Assembly: GCA_001701065.1 (NCBI GenBank) | Contig: DAAL01000208.1 | Span: 1-17,825 of the forward strand | Length of the DNA: 17,825 nucleotides | Direction: 5' to 3' | Origin: Bacteroidales bacterium GP4 | Lineage (GTDB): Bacteria; Bacteroidota; Bacteroidia; Bacteroidales; Muribaculaceae | Shown: piece after piece, positions 1-7,690 of the stretch | How positions within the stretch are numbered: the first letter of the stretch is position 1 | Layout: each line of letters begins with the position of its first letter | Translations under genes and position numbers: made by a program | Notes under the pieces: generated by a model | Database searches by the model: none | What the model was told of the DNA's origin: nothing | Seen by the model: only the letters and a program-made list of their open reading frames with translations

Positions 1-1520
1 TCCCACTCGATGGTTGCCGGCGGTTTTGAGGAGATGTCGTAGCATACTCGGTTCACGCCCTTAACCTTGTTGATGATGTCATTGCTCACCTTAGCCATGA
101 AGTCGTAGGGTAGATGCGCCCAGTCAGCGGTCATAGCGTCGGTCGATGTCACGGCACGTAGAGCCACAGCACGCTCGTAAGTGCGTTCGTCGCCCATCAC
201 ACCCACACTCTGCACCGGCAGCAGGATTGCGCCCGCTTGCCACACCTGGTCATATAAGCCCCAGTCGCGCAGCCCTTGGATAAAGATGTCATCGGCATCC
301 TGAAGCACCCGCACTTTCTCCGGAGTGATGTCGCCGAGGATTCTCACGGCAAGTCCCGGACCGGGGAACGGATGACGCTTGATGAGGTGGTCGGGCATTC
401 CCAATTCACGTCCCACACGTCGCACTTCGTCCTTGAAAAGCAAGCGGAGCGGCTCACACAGTTTGAGGTTCATCTTTTCAGGAAGACCGCCCACATTGTG
501 ATGGCTCTTTATGGTGGTTCCGGTGATGGAAAGTGACTCGATGCAGTCAGGATAGATAGTGCCCTGCGCAAGCCATTTCACATCCTTTATCTTGTGGGCT
601 TCTTCGTCAAATACGTCGATAAAGCCCTTGCCTATGATTTTGCGTTTACGTTCCGGGTCGGTCACACCTGCGAGTTCGCTGAAGAACTTACGGCTTGCGT
701 CCACCCCTATCACGTTAAGTCCAAGACATTCATAGTCGTGGAGCACGTTCTCATACTCGTTCTTGCGGAGCATTCCGTGGTTGACGAATATACAGGTCAG
801 ATTCTTGCCTATGGCTTTGTTAAGCAGCACAGCCGCTACCGATGAGTCAACGCCGCCGCTGAGTCCGAGCACCACTTTGTCGTCGCCGAGTTGCTTCTTT
901 AGTTCAGCCACTGTGCTTTCGATGAATGACGATGCGCTCCAGTCCTGCTTGCTGCCGCATATGTCAACAACGAAATTCTTCAACAGTAGAGTTCCGTCAG
1001 TGGAGTGGTACACCTCAGGATGGAACTGTACGCCCCACACCTTCTCGCCCTTTATCTGATAGGCTGCGATAGCCACTTTGTCAGTGGACGCTATGGTCTT
1101 GAAATTGTCGGGAATGGAGGTGATGGTGTCGCCGTGGCTCATCCACACCTGGGAATTCTCGGGAAAACCCTTGAAAAGAGGATTTTCAGCATCGAACTTT
1201 TCCAAGTGGGCGCGTCCGTACTCGCGTGACGCTGCCGGCTCCACGGTGCCTCCGTTGATATAGGCTATGAACTGCGCGCCGTAGCATATTCCTAAAATGG
1301 GGTATTTGCCGCGGATGGTATCGAAGTCCATCTTGAACGCCTTTTCGTCGTAGACAGAGAAAGGACTGCCCGAAAGGATGACTCCGATTACTGACGGGTC
1401 ACCTGTGGGAAACTTGTTGTAGGGTACAATCTCACAATAAGTATTGAGCTCTCTCACCCGTCGCGCTATAAGCTGGGTGGTCTGTGACCCAAAATCGAGA
1501 ATGACGATTTTTTCTTGCAT
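1..1520 (-). CDS. guaA: GMP synthase (glutamine-hydrolysing), missing only the last codon and stop
   Basis: Converts XMP to GMP with ATP and glutamine, the last step of guanine nucleotide synthesis in the cytosol. Translation from the ATG at 1520-1518 begins [13 protein letters not shown] and reads without interruption to the window edge, 506 codons plus two bases. The end reads PATIEW followed by the first two bases of a Glu codon, so the protein should finish one residue outside the window at the usual 507 or so. The N-terminal class I glutamine amidotransferase domain has its nucleophile in GICYGAQ (Cys79) and the partner His167 and Glu169 in QFHPE. The ATP pyrophosphatase domain carries the PP-loop SGGVDSS at about 221-227, and the C-terminal dimerisation domain follows. 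A TTTG-N19-TAACTTTG promoter lies 28 bases upstream. All catalytic motifs are intact, and the identification is secure. Confidence 0.97.
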   Translation of the reverse strand, partial: MQEKIVILDFGSQTTQLIARRVRELNTYCEIVPYNKFPTGDPSVIGVILSGSPFSVYDEKAFKMDFDTIRGKYPILGICYGAQFIAYINGGTVEPAASREYGRAHLEKFDAENPLFKGFPENSQVWMSHGDTITSIPDNFKTIASTDKVAIAAYQIKGEKVWGVQFHPEVYHSTDGTLLLKNFVVDICGSKQDWSASSFIESTVAELKKQLGDDKVVLGLSGGVDSSVAAVLLNKAIGKNLTCIFVNHGMLRKNEYENVLHDYECLGLNVIGVDASRKFFSELAGVTDPERKRKIIGKGFIDVFDEEAHKIKDVKWLAQGTIYPDCIESLSITGTTIKSHHNVGGLPEKMNLKLCEPLRLLFKDEVRRVGRELGMPDHLIKRHPFPGPGLAVRILGDITPEKVRVLQDADDIFIQGLRDWGLYDQVWQAGAILLPVQSVGVMGDERTYERAVALRAVTSTDAMTADWAHLPYDFMAKVSNDIINKVKGVNRVCYDISSKPPATIEW

Positions 1521-1548
1521 ATGATGTGAACTGAAAGGTATTGATTCA

Positions 1549-1579
1549 CAAAGTTACTACAAAATCCGCAAATAACAAA
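1549..1579 (-). promoter_or_regulatory. Bacteroidetes-type promoter of guaA
   Basis: Read on the minus strand, a TTTG -33 element (1576-1579) is followed by exactly 19 bases and then TAACTTTG (1549-1556). This fits the Bacteroidetes primary sigma consensus TTTG-N19-TAnnTTTG. It predicts a start near 1542 and a short leader before the guaA ATG at 1520. The -33 element abuts the first unit of the repeat mosaic, so repeat changes could affect upstream promoter DNA. Confidence 0.7.
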
Positions 1580-1823
1580 AACTACACTCCGCCGTCTCGG
1601 GAAAACTACACTCAGCCACCTCGGGCTTCTCAGCCCACTCTGGCAACTCGGCGAAGGTAAATCTCCGGCGGCTCTGTGGAGGTAGTTCTTGGGTTCCACT
1701 CGGCTGTAGTTCTCGGGTGACATTGCGGCTGTAGTTCTCGGCGGCTCTGCGGAGACGGCTGAGTTGGCGGAGAAGCCCGAGAAGCCTGAGTGTAGTTTTC
1801 TCGAGGTGGCTGAGTGTAGTTGT
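1578..1823. repeat. Mosaic of about seven ~24-base AACTAC units in opposing orientations
   Basis: Two units face the plus strand, starting near 1580 and 1604. Five face the minus strand, starting near 1821, 1797, 1736, 1712 and 1687. Neighbouring units are 24-25 bases apart except for one gap of about 60. A typical unit reads AACTACACTCAGCCACCTCG or a variant of it, with shuffled words such as CTTCTCGGG, CAGAGCCGCCG and GCCGTCTC. Long perfect inverted matches exist: 1604-1623 with 1802-1821 (20 bp), 1601-1615 with 1786-1800 (15 bp), and 1620-1630 with 1771-1781 (11 bp). A transcript of either strand could therefore fold into a long hairpin with alternative registers. No direct target duplication or coding sequence is evident, and the function is unknown. 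Confidence 0.8.
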
Positions 1824-1871
1824 GCAGTTTCAGCCCCTATAAATCCCCTTTTATGTTAAAAATATATAAAT

Positions 1872-1880
1872 GGGGGGGGG
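1872..1880. repeat. Homopolymer run of nine G upstream of the susC promoter
   Basis: Nine consecutive G lie in otherwise AT-rich DNA. Their right edge is 29 bases before the TATCTTTG -7 element, so they sit just upstream of where the -33 element should be. Runs of this length are prone to slipped-strand length change and to sequencing error. Confidence 0.9.
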
Positions 1881-1909
1881 TGAGTTAAAATTTATTAAAT
1901 AGAAATGTC

Positions 1910-1917
1910 TATCTTTG
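1910..1917 (+). promoter_or_regulatory. -7 element of the susC-susD operon promoter
   Basis: TATCTTTG matches the Bacteroidetes TAnnTTTG -7 box, 88 bases before the SusC-like start codon. There is no good TTTG about 19 bases upstream; that place is occupied by TTAAAATT. The promoter may therefore be weak or depend on an activator. The predicted start is near 1923-1926, giving a leader of about 80 bases. Confidence 0.6.
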
Positions 1918-1934
1918 CCACGTCGTTTTGATTC

Positions 1935-1955
1935 AATTCCTCCGTGTATGGAATT
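1935..1955 (+). other. Small hairpin in the susC leader
   Basis: AATTCC (1935-1940) and GGAATT (1950-1955) can pair across a nine-base loop, just after the predicted transcription start. No T run follows, so it is not a terminator. A role in mRNA stability or leader control is possible but unproven. Confidence 0.35.
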
Positions 1956-2005
1956 ATTTTGACAATTTATGTTTAATCTTATTTTAAATTTTCACATTAA
2001 AAAGT

Positions 2006-5000
2006 ATGAGAAAGTTTTTTGCACTATGCTTGGTGATGACGATTATGTTATGTGCCAATGCGCAGAACCCAGTGCGAACTGTCACCGGACAAGTGATTGC
2101 CGCGGCAGACGGAGAACCGCTGGTGGGCGCAACTGTTGTGCCGTTCGGTGAAGGTCAAGGAACAGCCACCGATATCGACGGTAACTTTACCCTTAAAGTG
2201 TCCACAAAGGTAAAGGAACTTCAGGTGTCATACGTGGGTATGGAGACCCGCCGTGTGGACATAACCGCTGAATTCATGACTATTGCTCTCCGTAGCACCG
2301 ACAATCAGCTTGACGAGGTGATGGTGGTGGCTTACGGTACAGCCAAGAAGTCATCCTTTACCGGTGCCGCTTCCACTATTTCTTCTTCCCAAATCGAGAA
2401 GCTACAGGTGTCCAATGTCAGCAAGGCTCTTGAAGGCGCGGCTCCCGGTGTCCAGGTGGCAATGCAGTCAGGACAGCCCGGTACAAGCGCGACTGTGCGT
2501 ATCCGTGGTATCGGATCCATCAACTCAAGCTCCAATCCTCTTTACGTAGTGGACGGTATGCCTTATGATGGTAACATTTCCGCTATCAATCCCAACGACA
2601 TCGAGTCATTAAGCGTGCTTAAAGACGCTGCATCCACTGCCCTTTACGGTTCACGTGCTGCCAATGGTGTGATTGTCATCACTACCAAGAAGGGTAAGGC
2701 TGAACGTTCCAAGGTTACTCTTGACGCACGTGTGGGTGTAAACTCCCGCGGTATTCCCGAGTACAACATTATGACTGATCCGGGAATGTATATGACCACA
2801 TGGTGGGGAATGTTGAAGAACAAACTTGGAACACCGGAAATGGCTACATCCGAAATGTTCGGTACTCTCGGTTATAACCCTTACGACTGCGCCAATGACG
2901 CAATTGTGGATGTAAACGGTAAACTTACTTCCGCTCGTCTTCTCTGGAATGACAGCTGGGCTGATGAGGCTATCAACGACGGACTCCGTCAGGAATATAA
3001 CCTTACCGTGTCAGGAGGAAATGAGAAGAGCAATCACTTCCTTTCATTAGGCTATCTAAGTGATGAGGGTATCATTAAAAATTCCGATTTCACTCGTTTC
3101 TCACTTCGTGCAAGCGGGGACTACGATGTCAACCGTTACCTCAGTGTAAGCGGTAATCTCTCTTACTCTCGCGGTGAACAGAACAGTCTTAACATTTCCA
3201 GCTTGAGTAACTACACTAATACGTTCATGTTCACTCAGAACATTGCTCCTATTTATCCTGTGTACGGTTACAATCGTCAGGGTGAACGCTTGTACAATGA
3301 GGACGGTTCTCCGGTTTATGATTTCGGTAACGGTGAGTTTGGTGCCCGTGCTTATGGTTCCAATCAGAATATCGTGGCAAGTGACAAGGCAAATCAGAAT
3401 CGTGTTATTTCCGATAACTTGAGCAGCCGTTTCGGTCTTAACTTGAACATCTGGGACGGTCTTAAGTTTAGGGCTAATTTAGGTTATGATGTCACCAACA
3501 GCATGACTGACCGCTTCCAGACTCCTTCTTTCGGAGATGCTCAGCAATCCAACGGGCGTGCTTATAAATATCGTACACGAAACGAGACTTATACCATCAA
3601 TGAACTCTTGACTTATAATAAGCTTATTGCCGAAAAGCATAATATCGATGTGCTTGTAGGTCATGAAAGTTATAAAATGAAATACAATTACCTTCGTAAC
3701 TCCAAGACTAACTTCTTTGATCCCAATATTCCCGAATATGACAATGCCATCTCTATGGAAGATATGTCATCTTCCACTGATGAGTACACCGTGGAATCTT
3801 GGTTAGGACGTGTCAACTATGACTATGACAACCGCTATTATCTCTCGGCTTCAGTGCGCGGTGACGGTTCTTCCCGTTTTGCGAAAGGACACCGTTGGGG
3901 TACTTTCTGGTCGGTAGGCGGTTCATGGCGTTTTACCAAGGAAGAGTTTATGGCTGGTGTGACCTGGCTTGACAACGCTTCGGTACGTGCAAGTTACGGT
4001 AGTGTAGGTAACGACGATATCTATTATCCCAATTCTACCTCAAGTAACTACTATCCTGCAAAGACTCAGTTCTATCTACAGAACTCCGACGGTAGTTTCG
4101 CTCTTTCACGTTACTATCAGGGAAATCCTGACATTACATGGGAAACATCCTATAACTTCAATGTGGGTTTAAGCGCATTGTTGCTTGACAACCTTTTGAA
4201 CATCGATGTGGAATACTTCCACAAGCGTACTAAGGACATGCTTTACAATGTACCTCAGCCGCCGTCGTCAGGTGTGAATTATATTTCGGAGAATGCTCTT
4301 ACTATGATTAACCAAGGTGTTGAATTCACATTGGGCATCAATATCCCCATGCCGCGTGACTTCACTTGGAACTGGACATTCACCGGTACACATTACCGCA
4401 ATAAGGTGACTGACATTCCTGAAGACAAGCGACAGGAAGGTATTACTCACGACGCTTACTATAACATCCGTGAGGGTCGCAGTGTATGGGACTTCTATTA
4501 TTACAAGTATGCCGGTCTTGACGAAGAAGGACACTCCACTTGGTATGTCGACAAGAAGGACGAAAAAGGCAATGTCGTAGGACAAGAGACAACTGCTGAC
4601 TATTCTTCAGCTACCAAGTACTACATCGGCACTGCGCTTCCTGATTTCCAAGGAGGTATCACCACTAACTTCACATGGAAAGGTCTTGACTTCTCTGTTG
4701 CCATGAACTATCAGATTGGCGGTAAAATCTACGATGCCATGTATTCCAATCTTATGCACGGCGGTAGCAATGCGGGAACCAACTGGCACAAAGATATACT
4801 CAATGCATGGACTCCGGAGAATAAAAACACTGATATTCCTATTCTTGACGGTGACCAGAATGCCAATACATTCTCTGACCGCTTCCTTATCGGTGCCGAC
4901 TTCTTCAACATCCGTAACATCACTCTCGGCTATACTTTCCCGAGTGAATGGATGAGAAAAGCTTATATAGAGAAAGCACGTGTATATGTCAACGCTGACA

Positions 5001-5119
5001 ATGTGGCTCTGTGGTCACGTCGTAAAGGTCTTGATCCACGTCAGTACATCTACGGACAGTCACAAGCCAACTACTCGGCTATACGCACTATCTCTTTTGG
5101 TCTTTCACTAACTTTCTAA
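2006..5119 (+). CDS. SusC/RagA-family TonB-dependent outer-membrane transporter
   Basis: Beta-barrel importer that, with its SusD partner, takes up glycans or peptides across the outer membrane using energy from TonB. The 1037 residues fit the family's usual size. Residues 1-19 are a signal peptide ending CANAQ. About 25-95 form a carboxypeptidase-regulatory-like beta-sandwich (VTGQVIAAADGEPLVGATV, DIDGNFTLKV). DEVMVVAYG at 103-111 is the conserved stretch before the plug. The plug, about 110-230, has VRIRGIGS, PLYVVDGMP, DIESLSVLKDAASTALYGSRAANGVIVITTKKG. The remainder is barrel, ending in ISFGLSLTF with the terminal aromatic residue needed for assembly. The start ATG follows AAAAAGT, with no Shine-Dalgarno, as is usual in this phylum. 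The susD gene begins 12 bases after the stop. The substrate cannot be told from sequence. Confidence 0.96.
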   Translation: MRKFFALCLVMTIMLCANAQNPVRTVTGQVIAAADGEPLVGATVVPFGEGQGTATDIDGNFTLKVSTKVKELQVSYVGMETRRVDITAEFMTIALRSTDNQLDEVMVVAYGTAKKSSFTGAASTISSSQIEKLQVSNVSKALEGAAPGVQVAMQSGQPGTSATVRIRGIGSINSSSNPLYVVDGMPYDGNISAINPNDIESLSVLKDAASTALYGSRAANGVIVITTKKGKAERSKVTLDARVGVNSRGIPEYNIMTDPGMYMTTWWGMLKNKLGTPEMATSEMFGTLGYNPYDCANDAIVDVNGKLTSARLLWNDSWADEAINDGLRQEYNLTVSGGNEKSNHFLSLGYLSDEGIIKNSDFTRFSLRASGDYDVNRYLSVSGNLSYSRGEQNSLNISSLSNYTNTFMFTQNIAPIYPVYGYNRQGERLYNEDGSPVYDFGNGEFGARAYGSNQNIVASDKANQNRVISDNLSSRFGLNLNIWDGLKFRANLGYDVTNSMTDRFQTPSFGDAQQSNGRAYKYRTRNETYTINELLTYNKLIAEKHNIDVLVGHESYKMKYNYLRNSKTNFFDPNIPEYDNAISMEDMSSSTDEYTVESWLGRVNYDYDNRYYLSASVRGDGSSRFAKGHRWGTFWSVGGSWRFTKEEFMAGVTWLDNASVRASYGSVGNDDIYYPNSTSSNYYPAKTQFYLQNSDGSFALSRYYQGNPDITWETSYNFNVGLSALLLDNLLNIDVEYFHKRTKDMLYNVPQPPSSGVNYISENALTMINQGVEFTLGINIPMPRDFTWNWTFTGTHYRNKVTDIPEDKRQEGITHDAYYNIREGRSVWDFYYYKYAGLDEEGHSTWYVDKKDEKGNVVGQETTADYSSATKYYIGTALPDFQGGITTNFTWKGLDFSVAMNYQIGGKIYDAMYSNLMHGGSNAGTNWHKDILNAWTPENKNTDIPILDGDQNANTFSDRFLIGADFFNIRNITLGYTFPSEWMRKAYIEKARVYVNADNVALWSRRKGLDPRQYIYGQSQANYSAIRTISFGLSLTF

Positions 5120-5131
5120 TATTATTTATCA

Positions 5132-6670
5132 ATGAAACTACATAATATCATTTTCAATGGACTGGCTGTGGGTGCATTGGCAATCGCTTCTTCTTGCTCC
5201 GACGATTTCCTTGAAACCAAGCCTACTGAATTTCTTGACGGAGAAGATGTGGCTGCATCCATGCAGGAAGACCCGGCTAAAGTGCAGTCCTATGTGACCG
5301 GTGCTTACATGAATTTCTATAACGGCGGTGATTACCACACCCGTCATGACGATTTCGGCTACCCGGCTATTCGCCTTACAACCGACCTCCTTTGTGAGGA
5401 TGTGGCTTATCACAGGGACCAGCACTTCTTCTGCTACGATTATCAGCTTGATAACCGTCTTGGCAACTATGCAAGAACAGTGTCCATGTGGCGACAACTC
5501 TATCAGGTTGTGGATAATGCCAACACTATCATCGAACTTCTCAAGCCGGCTGAAGGCGCAGAACCGGAGGGAGAAGCTAAACAGATGCTTGGACAAGCTT
5601 ATGCATTAAGAGCTTATTCTTACTTCTGGTTGGTTAACCTATGGCAACAACCGTTAAGCGCCGGTGCCGATCAACTCGGTGTGCCGTTGAAAACCGAAAC
5701 CGAATATCGTCCCGAGCGTGTGCCTGTGGGCGAGATTTACGATCAGATTCTATCCGACATTGACACCGGTTATAAATACCTTGAAGGCGAAGGTTATATA
5801 ACAGGCAAGAGCAATCTTTCAGAGTATTCGGCAGCATTTATCTATGCCAATGTGCTGATGTTCACCGGAGAATATGAAAAAGCTGCGCAATATGCCGAGA
5901 AGGCTATAGCAGGTGGAGAACTCAATACCCCGGAACAGATGTTGAGCGGATTCAACTCTCTTGACATGCCTGAGGTAATATGGGGTTATTCAGTGACCTC
6001 GGAAACTACCGGTTACTATGCTTCATTCTTCTCTCATGTCGATTCTTACTTTATCGGTTACGGTGGTCAGGTAGGATTCCGTAAACTTGTGTCCTCTTAT
6101 CTTTATGACCAGATTGACGACAATGATGTGAGAAAGCTATGGTTTGGTGAATCTGCTGCTTATAATCTTCTTGGTGTTGATTATTCTTATGAAGAATCTT
6201 ACGGATTTGATGATTATATCTCCAATAAATTCCGTGACAAGTATATGACAACTTTAGGTTCTGCCGAACCGTTTACATCCGATATAATATACTTCCGTAT
6301 CGCCGAGATGTATTACGTGGCTGCCGAAGCTTATTATCTCGCAGGGCAGACCAATAAGGCTCAGGATATGCTTAATACTATCATGGTGACACGTCTACCC
6401 GGATATAAATGTGACAAGAGCGGTCAAGCTTTGCTTGATGAGATATGCATACAGAAGCGTGTGGACATGTTCTTGGAAGGTTGCCGTTATCTTGATGCAA
6501 AGCGTCGTAACGAAATGATTGAACGCAGCAAGAGCGACAACTATGCCGCTGACTTAAACAACTATAATGCTATTGATTATTCAGCAAGGGATTACCGCAT
6601 GATTTACCGCATACCTATTGCGGAAATGCAGAATAATCCTGACATCCCTGCAAGTGACGATAATAAGTAA
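5132..6670 (+). CDS. SusD/RagB-family surface nutrient-binding lipoprotein
   Basis: Cell-surface lid protein that binds substrate and hands it to the SusC-like barrel encoded 12 bases upstream. The 512 residues match the family. A lipoprotein signal peptide ends in the lipobox ASSC with Cys22 as the lipidated residue. SDDFLETKP follows, and its acidic residues resemble the Bacteroidetes lipoprotein surface-export signal. Family features include the N-terminal region around 40-135, the TPR-like helical stretch ALRAYSYFWLVNLW (about 158-171) and a typical C-terminal end with MIYRIPIAEMQNNPDIP. The gene is the last of the operon, and an intrinsic terminator stands about 70 bases downstream. No glycoside hydrolase, peptidase or regulator follows it on this strand, so no substrate is proposed. 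Confidence 0.95.
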   Translation: MKLHNIIFNGLAVGALAIASSCSDDFLETKPTEFLDGEDVAASMQEDPAKVQSYVTGAYMNFYNGGDYHTRHDDFGYPAIRLTTDLLCEDVAYHRDQHFFCYDYQLDNRLGNYARTVSMWRQLYQVVDNANTIIELLKPAEGAEPEGEAKQMLGQAYALRAYSYFWLVNLWQQPLSAGADQLGVPLKTETEYRPERVPVGEIYDQILSDIDTGYKYLEGEGYITGKSNLSEYSAAFIYANVLMFTGEYEKAAQYAEKAIAGGELNTPEQMLSGFNSLDMPEVIWGYSVTSETTGYYASFFSHVDSYFIGYGGQVGFRKLVSSYLYDQIDDNDVRKLWFGESAAYNLLGVDYSYEESYGFDDYISNKFRDKYMTTLGSAEPFTSDIIYFRIAEMYYVAAEAYYLAGQTNKAQDMLNTIMVTRLPGYKCDKSGQALLDEICIQKRVDMFLEGCRYLDAKRRNEMIERSKSDNYAADLNNYNAIDYSARDYRMIYRIPIAEMQNNPDIPASDDNK

Positions 6671-6742
6671 CAGCAACAAAAACCGGTAATAGTATGGACC
6701 GGATAAAAAAATCATACTAAAAATTAATTAAACATTAAGGTG

Positions 6743-6775
6743 CATCCTCAATCGTGAGATTGGGGATGTTTTTAT
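6743..6775 (+). terminator. Intrinsic terminator of the susC-susD operon
   Basis: An 11-bp stem (CATCCTCAATC at 6743-6753 with GATTGGGGATG at 6758-6768, one G-U pair) closes a GTGA loop and is followed by a T-rich tract from 6769. It separates the plus-strand operon from the convergent permease gene ending at 6794. The minus strand has no T run after the stem, so it acts in one direction only. Confidence 0.85.
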
Positions 6776-6793
6776 TTGCAGAAAGTATTAATG

Positions 6794-7678
6794 TCAGCGG
6801 GAGCCGATTACGAGGAATGTGAGACCGATGAGCAATAGCGTAAGGTCGATAAGTTTCAGCTTTATGTTCTTTTCGTGAAGTGCTATCACGCCGTAGAAGA
6901 ACGACACGATAACGCTGCCTCGGCGTATCATGGACACTACCGCTATCATGGAGCCTTCAAGTGAAAGAGAATAGAAATAGGCTATATCGGCTATGGTGAG
7001 GAACAATGATATGCACGGGATAGTCCACCTCCACTTGAACTGAGTGGACTCGTGGCGCACCTTGATGATGATGCCTATGGCAAATCCCATGATGATGAGT
7101 TGATAGAGCGAGTACCATGCCTGCACTTCAAGAGGCTCAAATTGTTTGAGCAGATACTTGTCGTAAAGTGCCGACACCGCTCCCATGAATGTGGCTCCTA
7201 TAGCCATCCACAACCAGCGGTTTTGCTTGAATGAAAGCCCTTCGCGCGAACCGAGGCGGCTGATGAAAAACAATGACCAAAAACCGAGAAGTATACCCAC
7301 CCACTGCATCCAGTTAAGCACCTCTCCGAAGATTATTAGAGCACCCACAAGCACTATCACGGGACGGCTGGCGTTGATGGGTCCGGCTATGGTGAGCGGA
7401 AGATGCTTTATTCCGAAATAACCGAGAAGCCATGACGAAAGCACAATAAATGACTTTACAATAATGTAAAGATGACCGGTAAGGGTGTTTCCGAGTCCGT
7501 AATTGCCGTCGGCTATGCCCATTACTATGATGGGAAGCATCAGCAATGAACTGAACAGAGTATTGAGGAAGAGGACTATCAGCACATTGTTGCGGTCGAC
7601 CGAGAGTTTTTTGAAGATGTCGTAAAAACCGAGACACACAGCTGATACGATAGCAAGAATTATCCACAACATGCCCAT
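6794..7678 (-). CDS. EamA/DMT-superfamily permease
   Basis: Inner-membrane protein of 294 residues with about ten hydrophobic segments in two halves, the layout of the drug/metabolite transporter (EamA) family. The first repeat has AGPINASRPVIVLVGALIIFGEVLNWMQWVGILL (about 98-131, written here only as the motif around GPINASRP and GEVLNWMQWVGI). The second repeat ends with SMIRRGSVIVSFFYGVIALHEKN, the equivalent place. Members export metabolites, amino acids or drugs, and the substrate cannot be predicted. It is the fourth and last gene of a tight minus-strand run, starting 12 bases after the antiporter stop. The start MGML is the longest choice; Met3 would lose only two residues. Confidence 0.85.
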   Translation of the reverse strand: MGMLWIILAIVSAVCLGFYDIFKKLSVDRNNVLIVLFLNTLFSSLLMLPIIVMGIADGNYGLGNTLTGHLYIIVKSFIVLSSWLLGYFGIKHLPLTIAGPINASRPVIVLVGALIIFGEVLNWMQWVGILLGFWSLFFISRLGSREGLSFKQNRWLWMAIGATFMGAVSALYDKYLLKQFEPLEVQAWYSLYQLIIMGFAIGIIIKVRHESTQFKWRWTIPCISLFLTIADIAYFYSLSLEGSMIAVVSMIRRGSVIVSFFYGVIALHEKNIKLKLIDLTLLLIGLTFLVIGSR

Positions 7679-7690
7679 AATAATCGATAT

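Larger units (their letters stand above)
1521..2005. other. Non-coding divergent region between guaA and the susC-like gene
   Basis: This 485-base gap separates two divergent transcription units. From left to right it holds the guaA promoter, a mosaic of short GC-rich repeats in both orientations (about 1578-1823), an AT-rich stretch (1838-1871), a run of nine G, the susC promoter and an untranslated leader of about 80 bases. A minus-strand reading frame of 85 codons runs through the repeats into the guaA start. It shows no family resemblance, and I treat it as non-coding. I see no tRNA, riboswitch or mobile-element gene here. Confidence 0.75.

Noticed and set aside
1521..1548. Purine riboswitch in the guaA leader
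   Set aside because: The predicted leader is only about 20-25 bases, too short for an aptamer, and no conserved core is seen.
1466..1723. 85-codon minus-strand reading frame across the guaA start and repeat mosaic
   Set aside because: It overlaps guaA in another frame, its composition reflects the repeats (ENYSRVEPKNY), and it shows no recognisable domain.
1578..1823. Possible CRISPR array
   Set aside because: The units are degenerate and occur in both orientations, spacers are not distinct from repeats, and no cas gene is present.
1578..1823. Insertion sequence or transposon
   Set aside because: Inverted repeats exist, but there is no transposase, no clear flanking target duplication and no defined ends; a miniature element remains only a possibility.
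5138..5596. 152-codon minus-strand frame antisense to susD
   Set aside because: Shadow of a convincing SusD coding sequence, with no domain or start context of its own.
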